Part shown: piece after piece, positions 1 through 6,568 of the stretch
How positions within the stretch are numbered: the first letter of the stretch is position 1
Layout of the letters: each line of letters starts with the position of its first letter
DNA from: Alphaproteobacteria bacterium
GTDB lineage: Bacteria; Pseudomonadota; Alphaproteobacteria; Paracaedibacterales; JAKBAR01
Direction: 5' to 3'
NCBI GenBank assembly: GCA_019745755.1
Contig: JAIESS010000027.1
Location: forward strand, 1 to 11,324
Length of the DNA stretch: 11,324 nt
Made by a program: the position numbers and the translations under genes
Notes under the pieces: generated by a model
Seen by the model: the letters and a program-made list of their open reading frames with translations, nothing else
What the model was told of the DNA's origin: nothing
Database searches by the model: none

Positions 1-284
1 GCATTTTCCCGATTCACAAAAACTGCCCCTGCTTTTGTCTGCTTAAGAACCTCCTCATAATCTACATTTTTGAGAACACTTTTATTGTGGTAGTAAGCCA
101 CATGATCAGATCCAGCATCCTTCAAAGAACTTACACCACTTAAAGGACGCGTAGCCTCTCCCCCTTCAATCTCTATTGGGGGACATTTTTCTTTCATTTG
201 TGTCTGACACACTTCAACTAACGCTGCAGCAAGATCGCCTGCTGAAAATGTATTTGCCTCACCATAAAAACGGGAATCAATCAT
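1..284 (-). CDS. lpxD: LpxD, UDP-3-O-acylglucosamine N-acyltransferase (5' part only)
   Basis: The first 94 codons are present and the frame stays open to the window edge. LpxD adds the second, N-linked 3-hydroxyacyl chain in lipid A synthesis, in the cytoplasm. The visible part is the family's N-terminal uridine-binding domain: it opens MIDSRFYG, continues with a SAGDLAAAL helix, then PLSGVSSLKDAGSDHVAYY (compare the family pattern of GV..L.dA..gdisf) and QTKAGAVFV near the cut. The left-handed beta-helix acyltransferase domain would lie beyond base 1. I chose the ATG at 284 because AAGAGA sits just upstream and the protein then opens like other LpxD proteins. An in-frame ATG at 299 would add MKRDN. 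It lies downstream of bamA and skp, its usual place in Proteobacteria. Identification rests on the N-terminal domain alone, but the context supports it strongly. Confidence 0.85.
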   Translation of the reverse strand, partial: MIDSRFYGEANTFSAGDLAAALVEVCQTQMKEKCPPIEIEGGEATRPLSGVSSLKDAGSDHVAYYHNKSVLKNVDYEEVLKQTKAGAVFVNREN

Positions 285-371
285 ATTGTCTCTTTTCATG
301 CTCGTTTAGAACTTTGTCAGCTTCACGAATTTTCATAATGCTTTGTTAACTATTTAACATGATATGGACGT

Positions 372-393
372 AGATGGAAGGTTAGATCCATCT
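372..393. repeat. Perfect 7-bp inverted repeat in the skp-lpxD spacer
   Basis: AGATGGA (372-378) and TCCATCT (387-393) are perfect inverted copies around an 8-base loop, in the 140-base gap between the skp stop and the lpxD start. In the mRNA this would form a short hairpin. No T run follows on the minus strand, so it is not a standard intrinsic terminator. It could be an RNA stability or processing element, or chance. Confidence 0.4.
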
Positions 394-424
394 CGGTTCA
401 TTGGGTATGAGTTTATCATCCTTA

Positions 425-1054
425 TCAGGAAGGGAGATCAAGTTCGGAAATAGAACTATTAAGGGTTGCAATAACATCATCTGTAATATCAAGACCACTC
501 ATTGAGAAAAGGATAATGGGGGCATCAATGCTAAGACTACTATTGATAACGAGAGCTACTTTCATTTTTGCTGCGATACCATCAATAATGGTTTTTAATT
601 TTTTTTCAATGTGTGTCGTACTAGCACGGAACTGCTCGTTTAGAGCATTTTTTTGCTGTAGGCTCATTTGTTCAAGCTCAGCAAATCCCTTTTCAAAAGT
701 TTGTCTTTTTTGCAGGAGGTTTTCGTTGTCTTTCTCAGCCTTCTTTTCTTGAAGGAGAAGATCGTTATAGGCTTCCCGCAATTCATTTTCGCGATTGAAG
801 ATTAACTGACTGGCCTCACTCTGTTTTTCCTCCATAAACGCATGAAGTGCTTTAAACGGTTCACTCTCCAATCGCACACGACTCATATCCACAACGGCGA
901 CCCCCTTAATTTCTCGCGATGTTTGGATGGCATGCGTCATAGAAACTTGCTCATTCAACGTGTGCTGAATTTTATAGAGTGCATAAAGAGCAGGGGCTCC
1001 TATTCCTAAAATAATGGCCCCTAATAGTAGTCGTTTTGTCCTTTTTTTCATCAT
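425..1054 (-). CDS. skp: OmpH/Skp-family periplasmic chaperone
   Basis: 209 residues. Skp-family proteins form jellyfish-shaped trimers that hold unfolded outer-membrane proteins in the periplasm and pass them to BamA. Residues 8-27 are a hydrophobic segment after a lysine/arginine-rich start (MMKKRTKR). Residues 51-58 (GVAVVDMS) form the first strand of the assembly domain. Residues 66-160 are a long charged helical region, rich in E, K and Q, that makes the tentacles. The chain returns with VALVINSS (166-173) and ends with LDITDDVIATLN (188-199), the typical Skp closing motif. The protein is longer than the usual ~160-180 residues because of an extended N-terminus. I see no clear Ala-X-Ala cleavage site, so it may stay anchored in the inner membrane. 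The ATG overlaps the bamA stop by four bases (ATGA), which implies translational coupling. Confidence 0.88.
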   Translation of the reverse strand: MMKKRTKRLLLGAIILGIGAPALYALYKIQHTLNEQVSMTHAIQTSREIKGVAVVDMSRVRLESEPFKALHAFMEEKQSEASQLIFNRENELREAYNDLLLQEKKAEKDNENLLQKRQTFEKGFAELEQMSLQQKNALNEQFRASTTHIEKKLKTIIDGIAAKMKVALVINSSLSIDAPIILFSMSGLDITDDVIATLNSSISELDLPS

Positions 1055-3321
1055 AGTTTTGTTTGGAAACCAAGCAGGAAGCGCTGTGTATCATCAAACT
1101 TGTCCTTGCGGAAAGGTGTCGCATAGTCAATACGGATAGGACCAAAGGGCGAGTTCCATACAAGACCAATACCCCAAGAAGCACGGACATACTTATTATC
1201 GCGTACAAACGGACCTGTTTCTGTAGAGCGCCATAACGTACCCACATCGGAAAATAGCGCACCCTTCACACCAAATTCATTGGGAAGACCAATGGGGAAC
1301 ATGGTTTCAGCTGTTGCTGTCCAAAAACGCGTACCACCAAGGGGATCTCCCGTGCGGTTATCATGGGGACCAAGGCCGCCGTATTGGAAACCTCTAAAGG
1401 AGTCTGCACCAAGGAAGAAACTATCCACAACACGGATTTTTTTACCAGCTTTTTGCATGACACCATAATTTCCCTTAAGGATCATCACAACATCTTCAAT
1501 GGGTGAAAAATATGTTTTTCCGCCAAGCACATGCTTGAGGTATTTAACTTTACCGCCAAGCCCGGCAAAGGAGTTGGAGAGTGTTAAAACATAGCCACTT
1601 GTTGGATCAATTTTACTATTACGGCGATCATAATAAAGGGTTTGCCCGACTTCAGATGTAACATAACTTCCTCTTTGTTCTTTTAAGAAGTTAGAGGCAT
1701 TAATATCGACGTGGCTTACCCGATCTTGCTTGATAGTATAGCTTAAGACTTGGGAAAGATGTTCTGTGATTTTATAGCCAATGCTTGGAGATAAACCTTT
1801 TGTCACTTGCGTATAGGAACTAAAACGTGTAGACCTTTGCGCGAACGCATCAATGCTTCCTTCAAGCTGACGACCAAACAAGTAAGGCTCAATGAGGCCA
1901 ACGTTAAAATCTTGGTGACGTTTAGATACGGTAAGTTCTGAGTGAATGGTTTGCCCTTTACCCATAAAATTCCGTTCAATAAATCGAATAGTACCAAGAG
2001 GACCGTCAATGGTTGAAAAACCAGCGGAGAAGGAAAGCTCCCCGGTTGATTGCTCTTCAACCTTTACAAGAAGGACAACACGGTCTGGAGAGCTTCCTTG
2101 TTCGACAATGAGCTCCACATTTTTGAAATAACCAAGATCCTTTAAATTACGCTCAGAACGTTTCATACGTGCCGAGTTCATAGCATCACCTTCATGCAAA
2201 GCAAGTTCACGGCGAATGACATGGTCTCGGGTACGATCATTCCCAATAAATTGAATGCGCTCAATATAAACTTTGGGTCCTTCGTGAATTTCAAAGATAA
2301 TATCAACGGATTGATTTTGAGGGTTTCGCGTTTGTTTAATCTCAATTTCGGTAAAGGCGTAACCGTCATTGCCAAGAGCTTCTGTTATTTTTTCAATGCT
2401 GCGTTCAAGCATACGGCCACTAAACTCATCCCCTGTATTTACAAGAACGAGAGGTTTATACGGATTTGCATTCACCACGGGAATTTTGGAAATAACGTCA
2501 ATAGAACCAAATTTATGGGGTTTCCCTTCATCCACAGTAAAATTCAGATGGTAGGATCCGTAGTCCGGTGTGATTTCGGCAATCGCTGCAATCTGTTGAT
2601 AATCGGGATGACCGTGATCGTAATAGTATTGGCGGAGAGATTGCTGATCTGCATTAAAGCGCATAGGATCAAATGTATCATCGTTGGCAAAGAAACGGAA
2701 CCAGCGGTACTCTTTTGTGATCAATGCATCTTTAAGTTTTGATTTCGTAAAGTGCTTGTTCCCAATAAAGTTGATTTTACGCACATGCGTCGTATCGCCT
2801 TCGTGAATTTCAAAGACAACATCACAGCGATTATCGTCTAATTGAATAACCTTTGGCTCCACTGTAGCAGCAAAGCGACCCATGGCACGATACATCTCTA
2901 AAATACGCTGCTGTGCCGCTTGAATTTTTGTTCGCGATAAAACTTCACGGGGACGTAATTGAATTTCTTCTTTGAGTTGTTCGGACTTAAGCTTGCTATT
3001 TCCTTCATAGGCAATACGGTTAATGATGGGGTTCTCTTCTACCTGAATCACAAGTTGACCACCCTCTACGTGAACCTTTACGTCAGCAAAAAAACCTGTA
3101 GCAAAAAGTTCTTTTAGCGCTTGATTAATCTCATCATCACTGGCTTGGCTGCCCGGCTGAATCCTTACATAGGAGAGAATTGTCTCATTCTCAATACGTT
3201 TGTTTCCTGAAATATTCACACTGTTGATCGTTGTTGTCTGTGCAAAAGAGGAGGTCATCGTTAAAGGAGACACACTCAAACCAAGAAGCAAAAAGCTTGT
3301 GATGATGGCAATTTTTTTCAT
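1051..3321 (-). CDS. bamA: BamA, outer-membrane beta-barrel assembly factor
   Basis: 756 residues, normal length for BamA, the Omp85 protein that inserts beta-barrels into the outer membrane. A signal peptide (MKKIAIITSF..., hydrophobic to about residue 20) should be cut after SFA at 25-27. Five POTRA domains follow, at roughly 31-97, 98-175, 178-267, 270-347 and 350-423. Each has the expected pattern, for example NSVNISGNKRI (33-43) and YIERIQFIGNDRT (352-364). The 16-strand barrel covers about 428-756. The conserved loop-6 motif is FRGF (642-645), with its arginine intact at 643, followed by GGLGP. The protein ends GFQTKL, with leucine where an aromatic residue is usual. It lies 49 bases after rseP and overlaps skp. 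I see no strong Shine-Dalgarno sequence before the ATG, so translation may depend on upstream coupling. Confidence 0.97.
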   Translation of the reverse strand: MKKIAIITSFLLLGLSVSPLTMTSSFAQTTTINSVNISGNKRIENETILSYVRIQPGSQASDDEINQALKELFATGFFADVKVHVEGGQLVIQVEENPIINRIAYEGNSKLKSEQLKEEIQLRPREVLSRTKIQAAQQRILEMYRAMGRFAATVEPKVIQLDDNRCDVVFEIHEGDTTHVRKINFIGNKHFTKSKLKDALITKEYRWFRFFANDDTFDPMRFNADQQSLRQYYYDHGHPDYQQIAAIAEITPDYGSYHLNFTVDEGKPHKFGSIDVISKIPVVNANPYKPLVLVNTGDEFSGRMLERSIEKITEALGNDGYAFTEIEIKQTRNPQNQSVDIIFEIHEGPKVYIERIQFIGNDRTRDHVIRRELALHEGDAMNSARMKRSERNLKDLGYFKNVELIVEQGSSPDRVVLLVKVEEQSTGELSFSAGFSTIDGPLGTIRFIERNFMGKGQTIHSELTVSKRHQDFNVGLIEPYLFGRQLEGSIDAFAQRSTRFSSYTQVTKGLSPSIGYKITEHLSQVLSYTIKQDRVSHVDINASNFLKEQRGSYVTSEVGQTLYYDRRNSKIDPTSGYVLTLSNSFAGLGGKVKYLKHVLGGKTYFSPIEDVVMILKGNYGVMQKAGKKIRVVDSFFLGADSFRGFQYGGLGPHDNRTGDPLGGTRFWTATAETMFPIGLPNEFGVKGALFSDVGTLWRSTETGPFVRDNKYVRASWGIGLVWNSPFGPIRIDYATPFRKDKFDDTQRFLLGFQTKL

Positions 3322-3370
3322 AAGAAAACTCGTACTTTCGTAAAGGTTAAACCATTGATAATGTTTGTCT

Positions 3371-4534
3371 TTATTGTTTAAAAGGTGCCGTAATAAAATG
3401 AGTTACATTCTCAATTACCTTATAACGACTGAGATCATTCCAGGTTAGCATCAGCATGAGACTCACCACAAAAACAAACCCTGCGAGAAAAATATATTCT
3501 TGGATTTTTAATGGTACGGGCTTACCAGCAATGGCTTCAATCGCATAAAAAAGAAGATGTCCGCCGTCCAACATAGGCACAGGTAAAAGGTTCAAAAGAC
3601 CAAGGTTAATAGAGAGAAGTGCTAAAAACCATACAAAATTGGCTCCTCCTGTTTCGGCACTTTTGCCAGCCATTTCACCAATGGCAATGACACCGCCAAG
3701 TTCACCAGCACTATGCTTGCCCGTAATTGTGCCATAAAGCGTGCTCAGCATTTCTGCAGACAAATCATAAGTTGTTTTCACAGACATGAGAGCAGAATCC
3801 AAAATTCCCTTCTTTTCAAAATCCGGAGCTGCTGGTTTAACACCAAGCTTAAAGGGTTTTGCAAAACCATCCACTTTTTTAAGGGAAAGAATCACAGGTT
3901 GACCACCGCGCTCCACAGTAACTTTGACCTCATCGCCAGAAAAAGCATCAATAGCAGCTTTTAGTTCTTTGAATGTGGCAACTTTCGTTCCATTGAATTC
4001 TGTAACTTTATCATAGTCCTTTATGCCCATCTCCATGGCAACACCACCCTTGATCACTTCCTGAATTTTGGAGGTATAGACAGGGTTGCCCTTGATAGCA
4101 AAAAGAAAAAACATGGCAATCACAGCAAACACAAGATTCGCAAGGGGGCCGCCGAAGCTTACAGCCATACGTTGCCACACGGTCTTGCTTTGAAGGGTGA
4201 GATTATATTCCGCTGATTTCATCTTGGCGAGGCCCTCACTATCCGGCCGGCTGGATGCATCGGCGTCACCGAACATCCGTATATAACCGCCAAGGAAAAG
4301 CATGCTAAATTTCCAACGTGTCCCATGCTTATCCGTATAGCCAAAGAGTTCTGGCCCAAAACCGATGGAAAAGACTTCCACTTTGATGCCATTACGACGT
4401 GCTGGAATAAAGTGACCAAGCTCGTGAATGAATACCAAAATAGTCAAAGCGACGAGAAACGGAAGGAGATACTCAAGGAAAAACGAGAGCAAGGGTTGGA
4501 GAGACGAGATAAGGGACATAAGGATACACGGCAT
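3371..4534 (-). CDS. rseP: RseP/MmpA-type site-2 intramembrane metalloprotease
   Basis: 387 residues. RseP-family proteases cut single-pass membrane proteins within the membrane; known substrates are anti-sigma factors (E. coli RseA) and, for the Caulobacter homologue MmpA, PodJ. The zinc motif HELGH is at 37-41 within the first membrane helix, followed by the conserved FIPAR. GFGPELFG (58-65) and FLGGYIRMFGD (80-90) are family signatures. A second helix spans about 128-147, a single PDZ domain about 155-222, and the second catalytic motif LPVPMLDGG is at 317-325, with D323 as the third zinc ligand. A last helix covers about 347-363. One PDZ domain and a length near 390 match the alphaproteobacterial MmpA type, not the two-PDZ, ~450-residue E. 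coli protein. No Shine-Dalgarno sequence precedes the ATG. An in-frame ATG at 4519 (residue 6) is possible but has none either. Confidence 0.95.
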   Translation of the reverse strand: MPCILMSLISSLQPLLSFFLEYLLPFLVALTILVFIHELGHFIPARRNGIKVEVFSIGFGPELFGYTDKHGTRWKFSMLFLGGYIRMFGDADASSRPDSEGLAKMKSAEYNLTLQSKTVWQRMAVSFGGPLANLVFAVIAMFFLFAIKGNPVYTSKIQEVIKGGVAMEMGIKDYDKVTEFNGTKVATFKELKAAIDAFSGDEVKVTVERGGQPVILSLKKVDGFAKPFKLGVKPAAPDFEKKGILDSALMSVKTTYDLSAEMLSTLYGTITGKHSAGELGGVIAIGEMAGKSAETGGANFVWFLALLSINLGLLNLLPVPMLDGGHLLFYAIEAIAGKPVPLKIQEYIFLAGFVFVVSLMLMLTWNDLSRYKVIENVTHFITAPFKQ

Positions 4535-4541
4535 TCATGAT

Positions 4542-4571
4542 AAAATATGTATTATCTTAACCAATTGTTAA
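4542..4571 (-). promoter_or_regulatory. Possible rseP promoter giving a near-leaderless mRNA
   Basis: On the minus strand TTAACA (4571-4566, five of six matches to the sigma-70 -35 consensus) is followed by 18 bases and TATTTT (4547-4542, four of six). The -10 box ends seven bases before the rseP ATG, so transcription would start at or next to the start codon. This fits the missing Shine-Dalgarno sequence. It is a pattern match only. Confidence 0.3.
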
Positions 4572-4573
4572 CC
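4557..4573. promoter_or_regulatory. Candidate CtrA-type response-regulator box upstream of rseP
   Basis: TTAACC (4557-4562) and TTAACC (4568-4573) are direct repeats 11 bases apart, giving TTAA-N7-TTAAC, the published consensus for the alphaproteobacterial cell-cycle regulator CtrA. The site lies 23-39 bases before the rseP ATG and overlaps the proposed -35 box, a usual place for control. That CtrA exists in this organism is assumed from the group, not seen. Confidence 0.4.
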
Positions 4574-4621
4574 TCTTGCCTAGATTTATGTCATAAGGCG
4601 CGTGTTTCAAAACATCCAACT

Positions 4622-4645
4622 AAAAAGCACTAAGAGGGCCTTATG
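4622..4645 (-). terminator. Weak possible terminator after the secreted unknown gene
   Basis: On the minus strand CATAAG and CTTAgTG (one bulged G) flank a GCCCT loop and are followed by CTTTTT. The hairpin is short, includes the stop codon at 4643-4641, and has little GC in its stem, so termination would be partial at best. Confidence 0.3.
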
Positions 4646-5810
4646 AGTCACAACTATACGAGTGTTCCTCAATATAGCTTTTCTCCAACATTTCCACTAG
4701 ATAAGCTTGGGCTTCATCCAAGGCCTCTTGATTGAATTTAACATGCCCTTTATGTGTGTAATAATTATAGGCTGGCCCAGCGTATTTGAGTGATGTGAGG
4801 AAATAGGCTGCTGCACTCCTACGACTATTAATGGTTGTGCACTCATCATTGGTAAAAAAATCGTTTTTACCATAGGTTTTAAAAAGGTCGAGACATGATG
4901 ATGCTACACTTATTTGCTCCGGAGTTTTTAGAAAAATAGGATTTTTGATTTCTTCATGAAGGAATAATGATAGATCAATATGGACTATTAGATCACTACG
5001 ACTTATTAAAGTAGTGTCGGTCTGTTGGAAATAATTATTTTTTTGAAGTATTGAGCAAAGATTATAACAATCTTGTACAATGCACTCAATATTAATCAGT
5101 CTTCCTTCATCTTTTATGGTGAGGTGCGCAAACATATCTTCTGCACGATGTGATGGAGAAAAAAGTGTGTGTGCTGTTTCTTTAACAAGAGAAAGAGTGT
5201 ACTCACGTGCTTGATAAAATTTTTCATCCTCAAGATAGAGTGTACACTCAAAAAGATGGCGTATTTCTTCCTTTTGATCAAGTGTATCAAATCGTGATGA
5301 TTTTTCATTTGTTTGAAATTCCGCTGCCTTAGCAAGAATACTTTCCACGGTCACTGGATAGTAACGTGTGTTTAGATCGCGTTGCCATTTTCCAAGAGAT
5401 TGTTGGGCAAATGCCCATTTCTCCCCATTCGCACGCTCCTCTTCGCGTTGTAAAAGCGCTTTTCGTGCTTCTTCGCTACGTTGAACATTCCTTTCTTTCT
5501 CTCGTCCATTCCTGATGCTTAACAAAAGTGCTGTCTCAGGGCTTACAAGTACAACACGGGGGATGTCAACTTTTTTTAAAGTACGCTTCCTATCATTGAG
5601 CTCATCTGTATTAACAATAAATTGACCATTAATAATTTTAGCTGTTTGTGGGGGCTGTTCCTGTATTTTTTGTGGTACGATTTCATCGTTTCTTGATTTA
5701 AGTTTACTTTTCATGTTGAGAATAGTTTCTTTGGATATATCCATGGCCTGAAGAGCGGAGCTCAAGAAAAAAAGAAATAATGCGCCTAATAAATATACAA
5801 AACGATACAT
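4641..5810 (-). CDS. Secreted helical protein of unknown function
   Basis: 389 residues; I do not recognise a family. The N-terminus (MYRF, then a hydrophobic core at about 5-18, then SSALQA) is a clear Sec signal peptide, probably cut after residue 22. There is no lipobox cysteine. Residues 23-80 are charged and low in predicted structure. Residues 100-140 are an E/R/K/A/Q-rich stretch that looks like a coiled coil or a long helix. The remainder reads as mixed helices. Seven cysteines (189, 243, 248, 252, 306, 324, 387), with three close together at 243-252, would suit periplasmic disulfides. I chose the ATG at 5810 because AAGG lies seven bases upstream; a GTG at 5813 would add one residue. 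It sits between the adenosyltransferase and rseP, and its AT-rich 120-base upstream gap suggests its own promoter. It could be a lineage-specific periplasmic or exported protein; nothing indicates a reaction. Confidence 0.8.
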   Translation of the reverse strand: MYRFVYLLGALFLFFLSSALQAMDISKETILNMKSKLKSRNDEIVPQKIQEQPPQTAKIINGQFIVNTDELNDRKRTLKKVDIPRVVLVSPETALLLSIRNGREKERNVQRSEEARKALLQREEERANGEKWAFAQQSLGKWQRDLNTRYYPVTVESILAKAAEFQTNEKSSRFDTLDQKEEIRHLFECTLYLEDEKFYQAREYTLSLVKETAHTLFSPSHRAEDMFAHLTIKDEGRLINIECIVQDCYNLCSILQKNNYFQQTDTTLISRSDLIVHIDLSLFLHEEIKNPIFLKTPEQISVASSCLDLFKTYGKNDFFTNDECTTINSRRSAAAYFLTSLKYAGPAYNYYTHKGHVKFNQEALDEAQAYLVEMLEKSYIEEHSYSCDS

Positions 5811-5933
5811 CACTCAACCTTCATTATCTGTTTATAGGTTAATTTTACGTTTCATGTATTAATAAAGTATAAATAAAAATATTATTTCTTTGCTTGTTGA
5901 GATGTGGTCTCCCAGATAGGCTGTGGGGTAGCC

Positions 5934-6506
5934 TTAACGATGTGCGCCCGGCACCCAGAGTACATCATTTTCACCGTTATGATTGGCAACACGGCATAGG
6001 ACAAAAAGTAAGTCTGATAATCGGTTAAGATACTTGATGATTTCGGAATTTAGCTCTGGCTCCTTATCACTCACTAACTTTTCCTGTAAGGCACACGTTA
6101 GACGTTCTGCGCGTCTCACAATAGTTCGAGCTAGATGAAAGTATGAGGAGAGGGCGCTCCCTCCAGGTAAAATAAAGGACCGAAGAGAGGGAAGAGAGCT
6201 ATTATAATAGTCAATAGTTTGTTCTAAAAATTTTACTTGACTTGGTGCAATACGAAGACCGTCTCCTTCGGGTAAACATAAATCTGCTCCTACATCAAAA
6301 AGATCATTTTGAAGGTGATATAATAAAATGTCACTCTCTTTGTTATGGGAAGCGTGAAGACGGCAAAGCCCAAGAGCCGCATTTGCCTCATCTACAGCAC
6401 CAATGACATCAATGCGAAGGCTAGACTTTGGTACACGTTTGCCATTGCCGAGGCCTGTTTTTCCTTTGTCGCCTGTTTTTGTGTAAATTTTTGAAAGAAC
6501 AACCAT
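5934..6506 (-). CDS. pduO: PduO-type cob(I)alamin adenosyltransferase
   Basis: 190 residues, full length for the family. The enzyme transfers the adenosyl group of ATP to cob(I)alamin to make adenosylcobalamin, working as a cytoplasmic trimer. Family signatures appear in order: the ATP-binding TKTGDKG at 9-15, IGAVDEANAALG at 35-46, FILPGG at 111-116, ARTIVRRAER at 126-135 (the arginine-rich helix of the active site) and NRLSDLLFVLCR at 161-172. An AGGA Shine-Dalgarno sequence lies eight bases before the ATG. No other B12 gene is nearby, so the window does not show whether it serves synthesis or salvage. It implies at least one adenosylcobalamin-dependent enzyme elsewhere, such as a class II ribonucleotide reductase or methylmalonyl-CoA mutase (inference). 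A promoter of its own separates it from hflX. Confidence 0.95.
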   Translation of the reverse strand: MVVLSKIYTKTGDKGKTGLGNGKRVPKSSLRIDVIGAVDEANAALGLCRLHASHNKESDILLYHLQNDLFDVGADLCLPEGDGLRIAPSQVKFLEQTIDYYNSSLPSLRSFILPGGSALSSYFHLARTIVRRAERLTCALQEKLVSDKEPELNSEIIKYLNRLSDLLFVLCRVANHNGENDVLWVPGAHR

Positions 6507-6529
6507 GTCTATAATCCTGTATGGAAATT

Positions 6530-6559
6530 ATTATAATAAACGGAATAAAAATAACTCAA
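6530..6559 (-). promoter_or_regulatory. Sigma-70-type promoter for the adenosyltransferase gene
   Basis: On the minus strand TTGAGT (6559-6554, four of six matches) is separated by 18 bases from a perfect TATAAT (6535-6530). Transcription would start near 6523, leaving a leader of about 17 bases that contains the AGGA ribosome site. This is the best promoter match I found in the window. Confidence 0.5.
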
Positions 6560-6568
6560 TAACTTTTT

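Noticed and set aside
277..336. A 19-codon open frame (MKIREADKVLNEHEKRQYD) overlapping the start of lpxD on the minus strand
   Set aside because: It has no ribosome site, is too short to judge, and most of its length is shared with the lpxD start; a leader-peptide role cannot be supported.
346..358. TTAAC-N3-TTAAC pair in the skp-lpxD spacer as a second CtrA-like box
   Set aside because: The spacing between the TTAA units is four bases, not seven, so it does not fit the CtrA consensus.
2194..2742. 182-codon open frame on the plus strand opposite bamA
   Set aside because: It is antisense to the conserved POTRA coding region, its product resembles nothing known, and bamA explains the codon pattern.
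5918..5934. AGGCT...AGCCT inverted repeat at the adenosyltransferase stop as a terminator
   Set aside because: The stem has only five pairs and no T run follows on the minus strand.
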